From assembly GCF_014257025.1 (NCBI RefSeq), contig NZ_JACMSF010000076.1, positions 1 through 32,029 on the forward strand: a DNA stretch of 32,029 bases, given 5' to 3'. The notes beneath the pieces are model-generated. The model was not told the origin of the DNA and ran no database searches. It saw nothing but the letters and a program-made list of their open reading frames with translations. Positions within the stretch are counted from its first letter, which is position 1; every line of letters starts with the position of its first letter. Source of the stretch: Streptomyces cupreus (GTDB taxonomy: Bacteria; Actinomycetota; Actinomycetes; Streptomycetales; Streptomycetaceae). Of this stretch, positions 17,398-24,598 are shown piece by piece. A program made the translations under genes and the position numbers.

Positions 17398-20300
17398 CTA
17401 CTGCTGCGGGGGCTGCTGGGGGTAGGGGTAGGGCGGCTGGCCCTGCTGCGGGTAGGGCTGACCGGGCTGCTGCTGCATCGGAGGCTGGCCGGGGTGGCCG
17501 GGCTGACCAGGCTGGCCGTAGGGCTGACCGGGGGCGTAAGGCTGCTGACCGGGAGCGTACGGCTGTCCGGGAAGCGGCTGTCCCGGCATCGGCGGGGCCG
17601 CCACCGGGGGCGGGTTGCCGTCGCTGGTCCACAGGCCGTGTGACTGCTGATGGCGTACGAAGTCCTCGGCGACCATCGCCGCGAGGTTGAAGTACGCCTC
17701 CCGCACCTTGGGCCGCATCATGTCGAGGTCCACCTCGGCACCGGCGGAGAGATGCTCGTCGAAGGGCACGACGATGACGCCCCGGCAGCGGGTCTCGAAG
17801 TGGCTGACGATGTCCTCGACCTTGATCATCTTGCCGGTCTCCCGCACCCCCGAGATGACGGTGAGGGACCGCGAGACGAGATCGGCGTAGCCGTGCGCCG
17901 ACAGCCAGTCCAGCGTCGTACTGGCGCTGGACGCACCGTCCACGGACGGCGTCGAGATGATGATGAGCTGGTCGGCGAGGTCCAGCACACCGCGCATGGC
18001 GGAGTAGAGCAGACCGGTACCGGAGTCGGTGAGGATGATCGGGTACTGCTTGCCCAGTACGTCGATGGCGCGCCGGTAGTCCTCGTCGTTGAAGGTTGTG
18101 GACACGGCGGGGTCGACGTCGTTGGCGATGATCTCAAGCCCGGACGACGCCTGGGACGTGAACCGGCGGATGTCCATGTACGAGTTGAGGTACGGGATCG
18201 CCTGGACGAGGTCACGGATGGTCGCCCCGGTCTCCCGCCGCACACGCCGGCCGAGCGTACCGGCGTCCGGGTTGGCGTCGATGGCCAGGATCTTGTCCTG
18301 CCGCTCGGTGGCGAGCGTCGAACCGAGCGCGGTGGTCGTGGTCGTCTTTCCGACACCGCCCTTGAGACTGATGACGGCGATCCGATAGCAGGACAGCACC
18401 GGCGTACGGATCAGCTCCAGCTTCCGCTGCCGCTCGGCCTCCTCCTTCTTCCCGCCGATCTTGAACCGCCCACCAGCTGCGGCGGGCCGCCCGCTCTTCG
18501 CCTTCTGCTTCTTGTTGTTGAGCAGCCGGTCGGAGGACAACTCCACGGCAGCGGTGTAACCGAGCGGCGCGGCCCCGGGGTTGGTCGGCTGCCGCTGATC
18601 ATGCTGCATGGGCTGAGGCCAGACGGCACCGGCGCGGGGGTCTGTGGGGGGCTGGGGCTGCGGGGGCACGCCGGGGTGGGGCTGCTGCGGCTGGGCCTCG
18701 GGGGGCACGCCCTGCTGGTGCACGCCGGGCGCCTGCGGCTGGCCCTGTTGGGGCATGCCGGGATGCGCGGGGGCCTGGCCCGGTACGGGACCGGGCTGGA
18801 CCGGCGGCTGCGGGAAGCCGTAACCGCCGGGCTGGGCGGGGGAGTTGGGGTCACCGGGTGCGGGCTGCTGCGCGGGCTGTCCGGGCTGCTGCGTGGGGGC
18901 TGCGGGGGTGCCGGGCTGGGGGAAGCCGTATCCGCTCTGGGGGTTGGGGGCCGGGGCGCTGGCGGGCGGCTGGGCGGGGGGCTGCTGCGCGGCCGGTGCG
19001 GGGGTACCGGGCTGGGGGAAGCCGTAGCCGCCCTGCGGCGTGGGTGCCGGGCTGAGGGTGTCGGCGGGCTGCTGTGCGGGGGCTGCGGGGGTGCCGGGCT
19101 GGGGGAAGCCGTAGCCGCCCTGGGGCGTGGGTGTCGGGCTGGGGGCGTCGGTCGGCTGTGGGGCCGGGGGCTGCTGCGCGGGCGCGGTGGGGGCGCCGGG
19201 TTGGGGGAAGCCGTAGCCGCCCTGCGGGTTGGGTACGGGAGCGGGCTGTGGGAAGCCGGGGGCCGGCTGCTGCGGGGGCGTCGGCGGCTGGTTCCAGGCC
19301 GCGGGCGCGGGCTGCGGGGCCTGCGGCTGGAACGGAGGCTGCTGGGCGGGGGCGGGCTGCTGCTGCGCCGCCGCGGGCTGCGGCTCGGGAGCCACCGGCT
19401 CCGGCTGCTGTACGGGCCACTGGGGCGCCGACGTGGGGGCCGCGGGCTGGTACGACGGCGGCAGCGGCGGCACCCCGGCCTGCGGCGCCGGCGGGGGAGT
19501 CCAGGCGGGAGCCGCGTCCTGCGGCTCGGCGTCGGCGGGTACGGCGTCTTCGGGCTCCGCGTCGGCGGGTACGGCATCTTCCGGCTCGGCGTCGGGCTGG
19601 TCCTCGTCCGTCGGCTCGGCCTCATCGGCTACGGCGTCCTCCGGCGCGGCGGAGTCAGACGGCCCCGTCTCCGCGAACTCCGGCTCGGAAGGCTCGGCGT
19701 CCACGGGCTCGACGTCCAGCGCCTCCGCATCATCCGGTTCCGCGTCCAGGGGCTCGACGTCCAGCGCCTTCGCGTCATCCGGTTCCGCGTCCGCAGGCTC
19801 GATGTTCAGCGCCTCCGCGTCAGCCCGCTCCGCGTCAGCCGGTTCCGCGTCCGCGGGCTCGGTCTCCACGGAGTCCGTTTCGGCCGTAGCGACAGCGGAG
19901 TCCTGGTCCTCGGACGCCTCCTCCTGCTCCACCTCGTCCGAAGCGTCTTCCTGAAGCTCGACCTCAGCCTCTGCCTCGGCGGACTCGTCGGCCTCGGACG
20001 CAGCATCCTCGCCCTCATCCTCATCCGCCGACCGCAGCCGCGCCCCGGCCTCCGCCGCGCGCTCCTCGATCTCCCGCTTCAACGCGACCGCGGAGAACCG
20101 CATCGTGGCGCCGCTCTCCAGATCGCCGTTCCCGGAGTCGGACTCCTCGGCGGCCGGAGCCGTGGAAGAGGCCTCGGAAGGCGCGGAAGCCGGCGTGCTC
20201 CACTGCGACTGGAACCCGCCCACGGGAATGCTCGGCACGGCCATAGGCGAAGCGGCGTCAGCGGAGGGAGCCGGAGGAGCCGCGGGCGGCTCAGCAGGCG

Positions 20301-20814
20301 TCCCCTGCGGCTCGAACCCGCTCCCCACCGGCAACTTGGGCACCGCGACCGGCCCCCCAGCAGCAGGCGGAGGCGGCGTGAACGGCGCACCGGGCGCCGG
20401 CGCGGGCCGAGTGAAAGGCGCCCCGGGCGCAGGCTGCGCCGGAGGAGCGGGCGAAGTGAATGGCGCCCCCGGAGCCGGTGACCCCTGCGGAACAGGCGGC
20501 GTCAGCCCCGGCAGCGAGGAAGGCAGCGACGTAGGAGAGGGAGTGAACGACGGCGGAGCGGCAGGACCACCCGCACCCGCAGCCGGGGCTCCCGAGGAAC
20601 CCGCAGAACCCGCAGAACCTGAAGCACCCGTAGAACCCGAACCACCCTCGTCCCGCCCCGCCCCGGCGGAGCCACTCGCGTTCTGGGTGTACCAGGCAGG
20701 CGGCGCATAGTCGATGGTGAACTCGCCCGTGACCTCGTTCGCCGACTCCGCGTCGGGCTGGTCATCGCCGGGTGTGGCCCAGCCCCCGCGGATCCCGTCC
20801 CGATCGCTGCTCAC
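17398..20814 (-). CDS. MinD/ParA-like ATPase with long disordered N-terminus (EspI-like, type VII secretion associated)
   Basis: 1138 residues from GTG at 20814, with AGGAGG 4 bases upstream. Residues 1-790 are low complexity: an N-terminal motif EVTGEFTIDYAPPAWYTQN, a Pro/Ala region, an acidic segment (about 270-440) with 15-residue repeats, then Pro/Gln-rich sequence with five copies of GYGFPQP (about 530-670). The C-terminal ATPase (about 805-1065) begins SCYRIAVISLKGGVGKTTTT; the deviant Walker A KGGVGKTT spans 818-825, followed by KILAIDANPDAGTLGRR and ILTDSGTGLLYSAMRGVLDL. The tail is Pro/Gln/Gly-rich. This layout matches the mycobacterial EspI family. I recall the S. coelicolor counterpart (SCO5717) at the edge of its esx cluster, but no secretion genes are seen here. 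Role in ATP-driven localisation or secretion is inferred. Confidence 0.85.
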   Translation of the reverse strand: MSSDRDGIRGGWATPGDDQPDAESANEVTGEFTIDYAPPAWYTQNASGSAGAGRDEGGSGSTGASGSAGSAGSSGAPAAGAGGPAAPPSFTPSPTSLPSSLPGLTPPVPQGSPAPGAPFTSPAPPAQPAPGAPFTRPAPAPGAPFTPPPPAAGGPVAVPKLPVGSGFEPQGTPAEPPAAPPAPSADAASPMAVPSIPVGGFQSQWSTPASAPSEASSTAPAAEESDSGNGDLESGATMRFSAVALKREIEERAAEAGARLRSADEDEGEDAASEADESAEAEAEVELQEDASDEVEQEEASEDQDSAVATAETDSVETEPADAEPADAERADAEALNIEPADAEPDDAKALDVEPLDAEPDDAEALDVEPVDAEPSEPEFAETGPSDSAAPEDAVADEAEPTDEDQPDAEPEDAVPADAEPEDAVPADAEPQDAAPAWTPPPAPQAGVPPLPPSYQPAAPTSAPQWPVQQPEPVAPEPQPAAAQQQPAPAQQPPFQPQAPQPAPAAWNQPPTPPQQPAPGFPQPAPVPNPQGGYGFPQPGAPTAPAQQPPAPQPTDAPSPTPTPQGGYGFPQPGTPAAPAQQPADTLSPAPTPQGGYGFPQPGTPAPAAQQPPAQPPASAPAPNPQSGYGFPQPGTPAAPTQQPGQPAQQPAPGDPNSPAQPGGYGFPQPPVQPGPVPGQAPAHPGMPQQGQPQAPGVHQQGVPPEAQPQQPHPGVPPQPQPPTDPRAGAVWPQPMQHDQRQPTNPGAAPLGYTAAVELSSDRLLNNKKQKAKSGRPAAAGGRFKIGGKKEEAERQRKLELIRTPVLSCYRIAVISLKGGVGKTTTTTALGSTLATERQDKILAIDANPDAGTLGRRVRRETGATIRDLVQAIPYLNSYMDIRRFTSQASSGLEIIANDVDPAVSTTFNDEDYRRAIDVLGKQYPIILTDSGTGLLYSAMRGVLDLADQLIIISTPSVDGASSASTTLDWLSAHGYADLVSRSLTVISGVRETGKMIKVEDIVSHFETRCRGVIVVPFDEHLSAGAEVDLDMMRPKVREAYFNLAAMVAEDFVRHQQSHGLWTSDGNPPPVAAPPMPGQPLPGQPYAPGQQPYAPGQPYGQPGQPGHPGQPPMQQQPGQPYPQQGQPPYPYPQQPPQQ
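18805..19235 (-). repeat. GYGFPQP-encoding tandem repeats
   Basis: Five imperfect copies (near 18815, 18920, 19013, 19100 and 19203) of a block whose core on the plus strand is GGGGAAGCCGTA, spaced roughly 90-105 bases apart, encode repeated GGYGFPQPG in the ATPase linker. Spacers are Pro/Ala/Gln-rich and vary in length. Confidence 0.85.
19705..19830 (-). repeat. 45-bp acidic repeats in the EspI-like gene
   Basis: Units starting at 19705 and 19750 are nearly identical over 45 bp, and a diverged third follows near 19794. They encode the 15-residue pattern ALDVEPxDAEPDDAx. Being a multiple of three, the unit can expand or contract without breaking the frame. Confidence 0.8.
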
Positions 20815-21213
20815 AGTTCCTCCTGGTGTGGTCGAGCACCCCCATGCCGTGCCGGGGCGACCATTGCTCGTCGTCCGAAGTCGTTCGAGGTCGTCCGTTC
20901 CAGTCGGCTCTCCCCCTGGGCCACCGACGCCCCGTCCACGGGTCTGGCGTCGCGCCCGGTCCCAGCCTAATCACCACAGGCATCACCTCGGCAGGCCCGT
21001 CCGCCCCCGAGCACTTGCCCACTGCGTCACAGCCTGCCCCGAAGTGGCGTACGCAGCCCTCCTATTGGTGAACAAACCGGACGACACCTGTGAACAATCC
21101 GGAACGAAAGCGAAGCAAGCGATCAAGTCGGCCCGCCGAATCCCGCCGCCGCACAAGCGAATTGGCGGCCGCGGGGCAGCCCCGGACAAGGCGCCCCCAC
21201 GACCGCCCCTCGA
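20815..21213 (-). promoter_or_regulatory. 399-base intergenic region upstream of the EspI-like gene
   Basis: No gene is evident here. It holds the ribosome site (AGGAGG) of the ATPase gene, a minus-strand -10-like TAGGCT (20969 down to 20964) with only a weak -35, two GTGAACAA direct repeats (21068-21103) in an A+T-richer patch, and a small CGGGG/CCCCG hairpin (21172-21184) that may end bldB transcription. Confidence 0.4.
21068..21103. repeat. pair of 14-bp direct repeats, 22-bp phased
   Basis: GTGAACAAACCGGA (21068-21081) and GTGAACAATCCGGA (21090-21103) match at 13 of 14 bases and start exactly 22 bases apart, about two helical turns, as expected for two sites of one DNA-binding protein on one face. 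Confidence 0.55.
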
Positions 21214-21507
21214 TCACTCCGCGTCAAGACCGCCGTTGTGCGGCGCCGGTTCCAAGTCGAACTCCCCGTCCCGCGCACCCAGCACGAAGGCCCGCCACTC
21301 CGCCTCCGTATAACGCAGCACCGTCTCCGGTTCCAGCGACGACCGCATCGCCACCGCCCCACCGGGCAGGTACGCGATCTCCACCCGCTCCTCATGCGTC
21401 TCCGTGCCCGGCGCGCTCTGCCACTCGACGCCCGAGATGTCGAGGGCGTACAGCTCGTCCCGCTCCCGCTCCTTGCGCGCCTTGATCTCCTCTTCCGTCT
21501 CCGCCAT
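21214..21507 (-). CDS. bldB: BldB-like developmental regulator (DUF397)
   Basis: 97 residues from ATG at 21507 (MAETEEEIKARKERERDELY), chosen because GGAAGGGG lies 9 bases upstream; a frame 13 codons longer starts at 21546 without such a site. The DUF397 hallmark is present: VAMRSSLEPETVLRYTEAEW followed by RAFVLGARDGEFDL. The charged N-terminal helix and length agree with BldB, a small oligomeric protein of Streptomyces required for aerial growth and antibiotic production; I recall S. coelicolor BldB as about 98 residues and located near rpsO-pnp in the esx region. Most DUF397 proteins pair with an adjacent helix-turn-helix regulator; none is present, which also suits BldB. Symbol is likely but not proven. 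Confidence 0.75.
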   Translation of the reverse strand: MAETEEEIKARKERERDELYALDISGVEWQSAPGTETHEERVEIAYLPGGAVAMRSSLEPETVLRYTEAEWRAFVLGARDGEFDLEPAPHNGGLDAE

Positions 21508-21530
21508 GCCCAGCGACCCCTTCCAGACTT

Positions 21531-21557
21531 CCGACGTACGGGCCATCCCGACGTACG
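21531..21557. repeat. two copies of CCGACGTACG upstream of the bldB-like gene
   Basis: Identical 10-mers at 21531-21540 and 21548-21557 (17 bases apart), each containing the palindrome CGTACG, lie between the predicted minus-strand start of transcription and the ribosome site. Confidence 0.4.
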
Positions 21558-21573
21558 AATGATCGGCGCGCTC

Positions 21574-21579
21574 ACCCTA
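21574..21579 (-). promoter_or_regulatory. -10-like element of the bldB-like gene
   Basis: TAGGGT on the minus strand, about 67 bases before the start codon. The -35 region is not convincing. It lies back-to-back with the rpsO promoter. Confidence 0.3.
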
Positions 21580-21644
21580 GTGGCCCATTCGCCGCGACCA
21601 GGGCGGTTCCGGAACCGATGCGAGGGCGCCCACCTCTGGCTGGT

Positions 21645-21766
21645 ACCCTGAGTGACGGCCGTTTGTGTACGCACCCCCGGAGCGCTCGCTCTGGAGGCCG
21701 CGCCCAGCGGATCCCCGCCTTCCGAGTCATGGAAGATCCCCCGCGATGCAGACCGGGGGCACTCGG
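21645..21766 (+). promoter_or_regulatory. rpsO: rpsO promoter and structured 5-prime leader
   Basis: TACCCT (21645-21650) is a -10 candidate, giving a leader of about 140 bases. The leader can form a hairpin at 21677-21694 and a two-part stem: CCGAGT (21722-21727) with ACTCGG (21761-21766), enclosing CCCCCG (21738-21743) with CGGGGG (21754-21759). It ends 18 bases before the GAGGAG ribosome site. S15 autoregulates its mRNA through varied leader structures in several phyla, so this is a candidate S15 site. Confidence 0.45.
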
Positions 21767-21795
21767 TGGCCCATCACAGACTATGAGGAGTACGC

Positions 21796-22083
21796 GTGCC
21801 GCTCGACGCCGCTACGAAGAAGCAGATCATCAGCGAGTTCGGTCAGAAGGAGGGCGACACCGGCTCCCCCGAGGTCCAGGTCGCCATGCTTTCGCGCCGG
21901 ATCTCCGACCTGACCGAGCACCTCAAGACCCACAAGCACGACCACCACTCCCGCCGTGGTCTGCTGATCCTGGTCGGTCAGCGCCGCCGGCTGCTGCAGT
22001 ACCTCGCCAAGAAGGACATCCAGCGCTTCCGTGCGCTGGTCGACCGCCTCGGCATCCGCCGTGGTGCTGCGGGCGCCAAGTAA
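21796..22083 (+). CDS. rpsO: 30S ribosomal protein S15
   Basis: 95 residues, the normal S15 length (with a short C-terminal extension, GIRRGAAGAK). The GTG start at 21796 has GAGGAG 5 bases upstream. Family landmarks: KKQIISEFGQKEGDTGSPEV, the 16S-binding HLKTHKHDHHSRRGLL and QRRRLLQYL. S15 binds the central domain of 16S rRNA and nucleates the 30S platform. It forms the classical rpsO-pnp pair with the downstream gene, separated by a processed-looking hairpin. Confidence 0.98.
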   Translation: MPLDAATKKQIISEFGQKEGDTGSPEVQVAMLSRRISDLTEHLKTHKHDHHSRRGLLILVGQRRRLLQYLAKKDIQRFRALVDRLGIRRGAAGAK

Positions 22084-22091
22084 GACGCCGT

Positions 22092-22132
22092 GAGGGGAGC
22101 GGTTCCCGGAAGGATCGGGAGCCGCTCCCTTC
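22092..22132 (+). terminator. rpsO-pnp intergenic hairpin (terminator or RNase III site)
   Basis: A 17-bp stem with a few G-U pairs (22092-22108 with 22116-22132) and a 7-base loop begins 9 bases after the rpsO stop. From memory, the equivalent hairpin in Streptomyces is cleaved by RNase III and partly terminates rpsO transcripts. Confidence 0.75.
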
Positions 22133-22149
22133 GCCGTACGTACGGAAAC

Positions 22150-22179
22150 GTGCGGAGTGTCACACCCGCTTTGTAGTGT
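22150..22179 (+). promoter_or_regulatory. pnp: candidate pnp promoter
   Basis: GTGCGG (22150-22155) and TAGTGT (22174-22179) with an 18-base spacer. A 10-bp palindrome CGTACGTACG (22135-22144) lies directly upstream. A promoter between rpsO and pnp is known in S. coelicolor. Confidence 0.45.
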
Positions 22180-22200
22180 GGTAGCACAACGCAGTAACGA

Positions 22201-22307
22201 GGAGAAGTGCACCTCGCCGCCGCCGGTCCTCGGTAGTGGCCCCCGGGCGATGCGAACCCCGGGTGCTTCGATCGAAGACCGGCCCGCACCAGATGGAGCG
22301 CTTCTCC
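22201..22307 (+). ncRNA. Actino-pnp-type structured leader RNA of pnp
   Basis: The pnp leader folds into a closed multi-helix element. GGAGAAGTGC (22201-22210) pairs with GCGCTTCTCC (22298-22307; nine Watson-Crick pairs and one wobble). Inside are CCGGTC (22223-22228) with GACCGG (22277-22282), CCCGGG (22242-22247) with CCCGGG (22258-22263), and the self-complementary CTTCGATCGAAG (22266-22277), whose last base competes with the second helix. Position and taxon fit the Actino-pnp motif reported from comparative genomics in 5-prime leaders of actinobacterial PNPase genes. It probably controls pnp expression, perhaps by autoregulation; the mechanism is unproven. Confidence 0.7.
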
Positions 22308-22372
22308 GACCACGTCCCCCCGCCACACGGGCGGATCGGGACAAAAGACGAAAAGTAACGGAGAAAACGCTA

Positions 22373-24598
22373 GTGGAGAACGAGACCCACTACGCCGAGG
22401 CCGTCATCGACAATGGCGCCTTCGGCACCCGTACCATCCGCTTCGAGACGGGCCGCCTGGCCAAGCAGGCCGCCGGTTCCGCCGTGGCGTACCTGGACGA
22501 CGACACCATGGTGCTGTCGGCCACCACCGCCTCCAAGAACCCCAAGGACCAGCTCGACTTCTTCCCGCTGACGGTGGACGTCGAGGAGCGGATGTACGCC
22601 GCCGGCAAGATCCCCGGCAGCTTCTTCCGCCGTGAGGGCCGTCCCTCCGAGGACGCCATCCTCACCTGCCGCCTCATCGACCGCCCGCTGCGCCCGTCCT
22701 TCAAGAAGGGCCTGCGCAACGAGATCCAGGTCGTCGCCACGATCATGGCGCTCAACCCCGACCACCTGTACGACGTCGTGGCGATCAACGCCGCCTCCGC
22801 GTCCACGCAGCTGGCCGGTCTGCCCTTCTCCGGCCCGATCGGCGGCGTCCGCGTCGCGCTGATCAACGGCCAGTGGGTGGCGTTCCCGACGCACACCGAG
22901 CTTGAGGACGCCGTCTTCGACATGGTCGTCGCGGGCCGCACCCTGGAGGACGGCGACGTCGCGATCATGATGGTCGAGGCCGAGGCCACCGACAAGACCA
23001 TCCAGCTGGTCAAGGGCGGCGCCGAGGCGCCGACCGAGGAGGTCGTCGCCGCCGGTCTGGACGCCGCGAAGCCCTTCATCAAGGTGCTGTGCAAGGCCCA
23101 GGCCGACCTCGCCGCGAAGGCCGCCAAGCCGACCGCCGAGTTCCCGATCTTCCTCGACTACCAGGACGACGTCCTGGAGGCGCTGACCGGGGCCGTCAAG
23201 CCCGAGCTCGCCCAGGCGCTCACCATCGCCGGCAAGCAGGAGCGCGAGTCCGAGCTGGACCGTGTCAAGGCGCTCGCCGCCGAGAAGCTCCTGCCGGAGT
23301 TCGAGGGCCGCGAGAAGGAGATCTCCGCCGCGTACCGCTCCCTGACCAAGCAGCTCGTCCGCGAGCGCGTGATCAAGGAGAAGAAGCGCATCGACGGCCG
23401 CGGTGTCACCGACATCCGCACGCTGGCCGCCGAGGTCGAGGCCATCCCGCGCGTGCACGGCTCCGCCGTGTTCGAGCGTGGCGAGACCCAGATCCTGGGC
23501 GTCACGACGCTGAACATGCTCCGCATGGAGCAGCAGCTGGACACGCTGTCGCCGGTGACGCGCAAGCGTTACATGCACAACTACAACTTCCCGCCGTACT
23601 CCACCGGCGAGACCGGCCGCGTCGGCTCCCCGAAGCGCCGCGAGATCGGCCACGGCGCCCTCGCCGAGCGCGCCCTGGTGCCGGTCCTGCCGACGCGCGA
23701 GGAGTTCCCGTACGCGATCCGCCAGGTCTCCGAGGCGCTGAGCTCCAACGGCTCGACGTCCATGGGCTCGGTCTGCGCCTCCACCATGTCGCTGCTGAAC
23801 GCCGGTGTGCCGCTGAAGGCCCCCGTCGCCGGTATCGCCATGGGCCTGATCTCCCAGGAGATCGAGGGCGAGACGCACTACGTCACCCTCACCGACATCC
23901 TCGGTGCGGAGGACGCCTTCGGTGACATGGACTTCAAGGTCGCCGGTACGAAGGAGTTCGTGACCGCCCTCCAGCTCGACACCAAGCTGGACGGCATCCC
24001 GGCCTCCGTCCTGGCCGCGGCCCTCAAGCAGGCCCGTGACGCCCGCCTCCACATCCTCGACGTGATGATGGAAGCGATCGACACGCCGGACGAGATGTCC
24101 CCGAACGCCCCGCGGATCATCACCGTGAAGATCCCGGTGGACAAGATCGGTGAGGTCATCGGCCCCAAGGGCAAGATGATCAACCAGATCCAGGAAGACA
24201 CCGGCGCCGAGATCACGATCGAGGACGACGGCACCATCTACATCGGTGCCTCCGACGGCCCGGCCGCCGAGGCCGCCCGCACCACGATCAACTCGATCGC
24301 CAACCCGACCATGCCGGAGGTCGGCGAGCGCTACCTGGGCACGGTCGTGAAGACGACCACCTTCGGTGCGTTCGTCTCGCTGCTCCCGGGCAAGGACGGT
24401 CTGCTGCACATCTCGCAGATCCGCAAGCTCGCAGGCGGCAAGCGCGTGGAGAACGTCGAGGACGTGCTCGGCGTGGGCGCCAAGGTCCAGGTCGAGATCG
24501 CCGAGATCGACTCCCGCGGCAAGCTCTCCCTCATCCCGGTGATCGAGGGCGAAGAGGCTGACGCCGACGCTGACAAGAAGGACGACGCCGACAAGTGA
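22373..24598 (+). CDS. pnp: polynucleotide phosphorylase
   Basis: 741 residues from GTG at 22373 (protein MENETHYAEAVIDNGAFGTR), with GGAG about 9 bases upstream; the open frame extends to 22157 but that part is the leader RNA. Two RNase PH-like cores are present: the first with GSFFRREGRPSEDAILTCRL, the second with RIDGRGVTDIRTL and STSMGSVCASTMSLLNAGVP. The KH domain (about 582-645, IGEVIGPKGKMINQIQ) and S1 domain (about 648-720, GTVVKTTTFGAFVSLLPGKD) complete it. PNPase degrades RNA phosphorolytically and can add 3-prime tails; the Streptomyces enzyme was first studied as guanosine pentaphosphate synthetase I. Its stop overlaps the M16 peptidase start. Confidence 0.97.
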   Translation: MENETHYAEAVIDNGAFGTRTIRFETGRLAKQAAGSAVAYLDDDTMVLSATTASKNPKDQLDFFPLTVDVEERMYAAGKIPGSFFRREGRPSEDAILTCRLIDRPLRPSFKKGLRNEIQVVATIMALNPDHLYDVVAINAASASTQLAGLPFSGPIGGVRVALINGQWVAFPTHTELEDAVFDMVVAGRTLEDGDVAIMMVEAEATDKTIQLVKGGAEAPTEEVVAAGLDAAKPFIKVLCKAQADLAAKAAKPTAEFPIFLDYQDDVLEALTGAVKPELAQALTIAGKQERESELDRVKALAAEKLLPEFEGREKEISAAYRSLTKQLVRERVIKEKKRIDGRGVTDIRTLAAEVEAIPRVHGSAVFERGETQILGVTTLNMLRMEQQLDTLSPVTRKRYMHNYNFPPYSTGETGRVGSPKRREIGHGALAERALVPVLPTREEFPYAIRQVSEALSSNGSTSMGSVCASTMSLLNAGVPLKAPVAGIAMGLISQEIEGETHYVTLTDILGAEDAFGDMDFKVAGTKEFVTALQLDTKLDGIPASVLAAALKQARDARLHILDVMMEAIDTPDEMSPNAPRIITVKIPVDKIGEVIGPKGKMINQIQEDTGAEITIEDDGTIYIGASDGPAAEAARTTINSIANPTMPEVGERYLGTVVKTTTFGAFVSLLPGKDGLLHISQIRKLAGGKRVENVEDVLGVGAKVQVEIAEIDSRGKLSLIPVIEGEEADADADKKDDADK

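Noticed and set aside
18805..19235. Regularly spaced repeats resembling a CRISPR array
   Set aside because: Repeats are in frame, encode GYGFPQP, vary in length, and the spacers are Pro/Ala-coding; no cas genes are near.
17650..20481. 943-codon plus-strand frame opposite the EspI-like gene
   Set aside because: The minus-strand frame has the ATPase motifs, a perfect ribosome site and conserved ends; the plus frame merely mirrors its repeats.
22157..22372. N-terminal extension of pnp
   Set aside because: The in-frame open stretch coincides with the promoter and structured leader RNA; GTG at 22373 has a ribosome site and gives the conserved N-terminus.
22370..24409. 679-codon minus-strand frame opposite pnp
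   Set aside because: Shadow of PNPase codon usage; no motif or ribosome site recognised.
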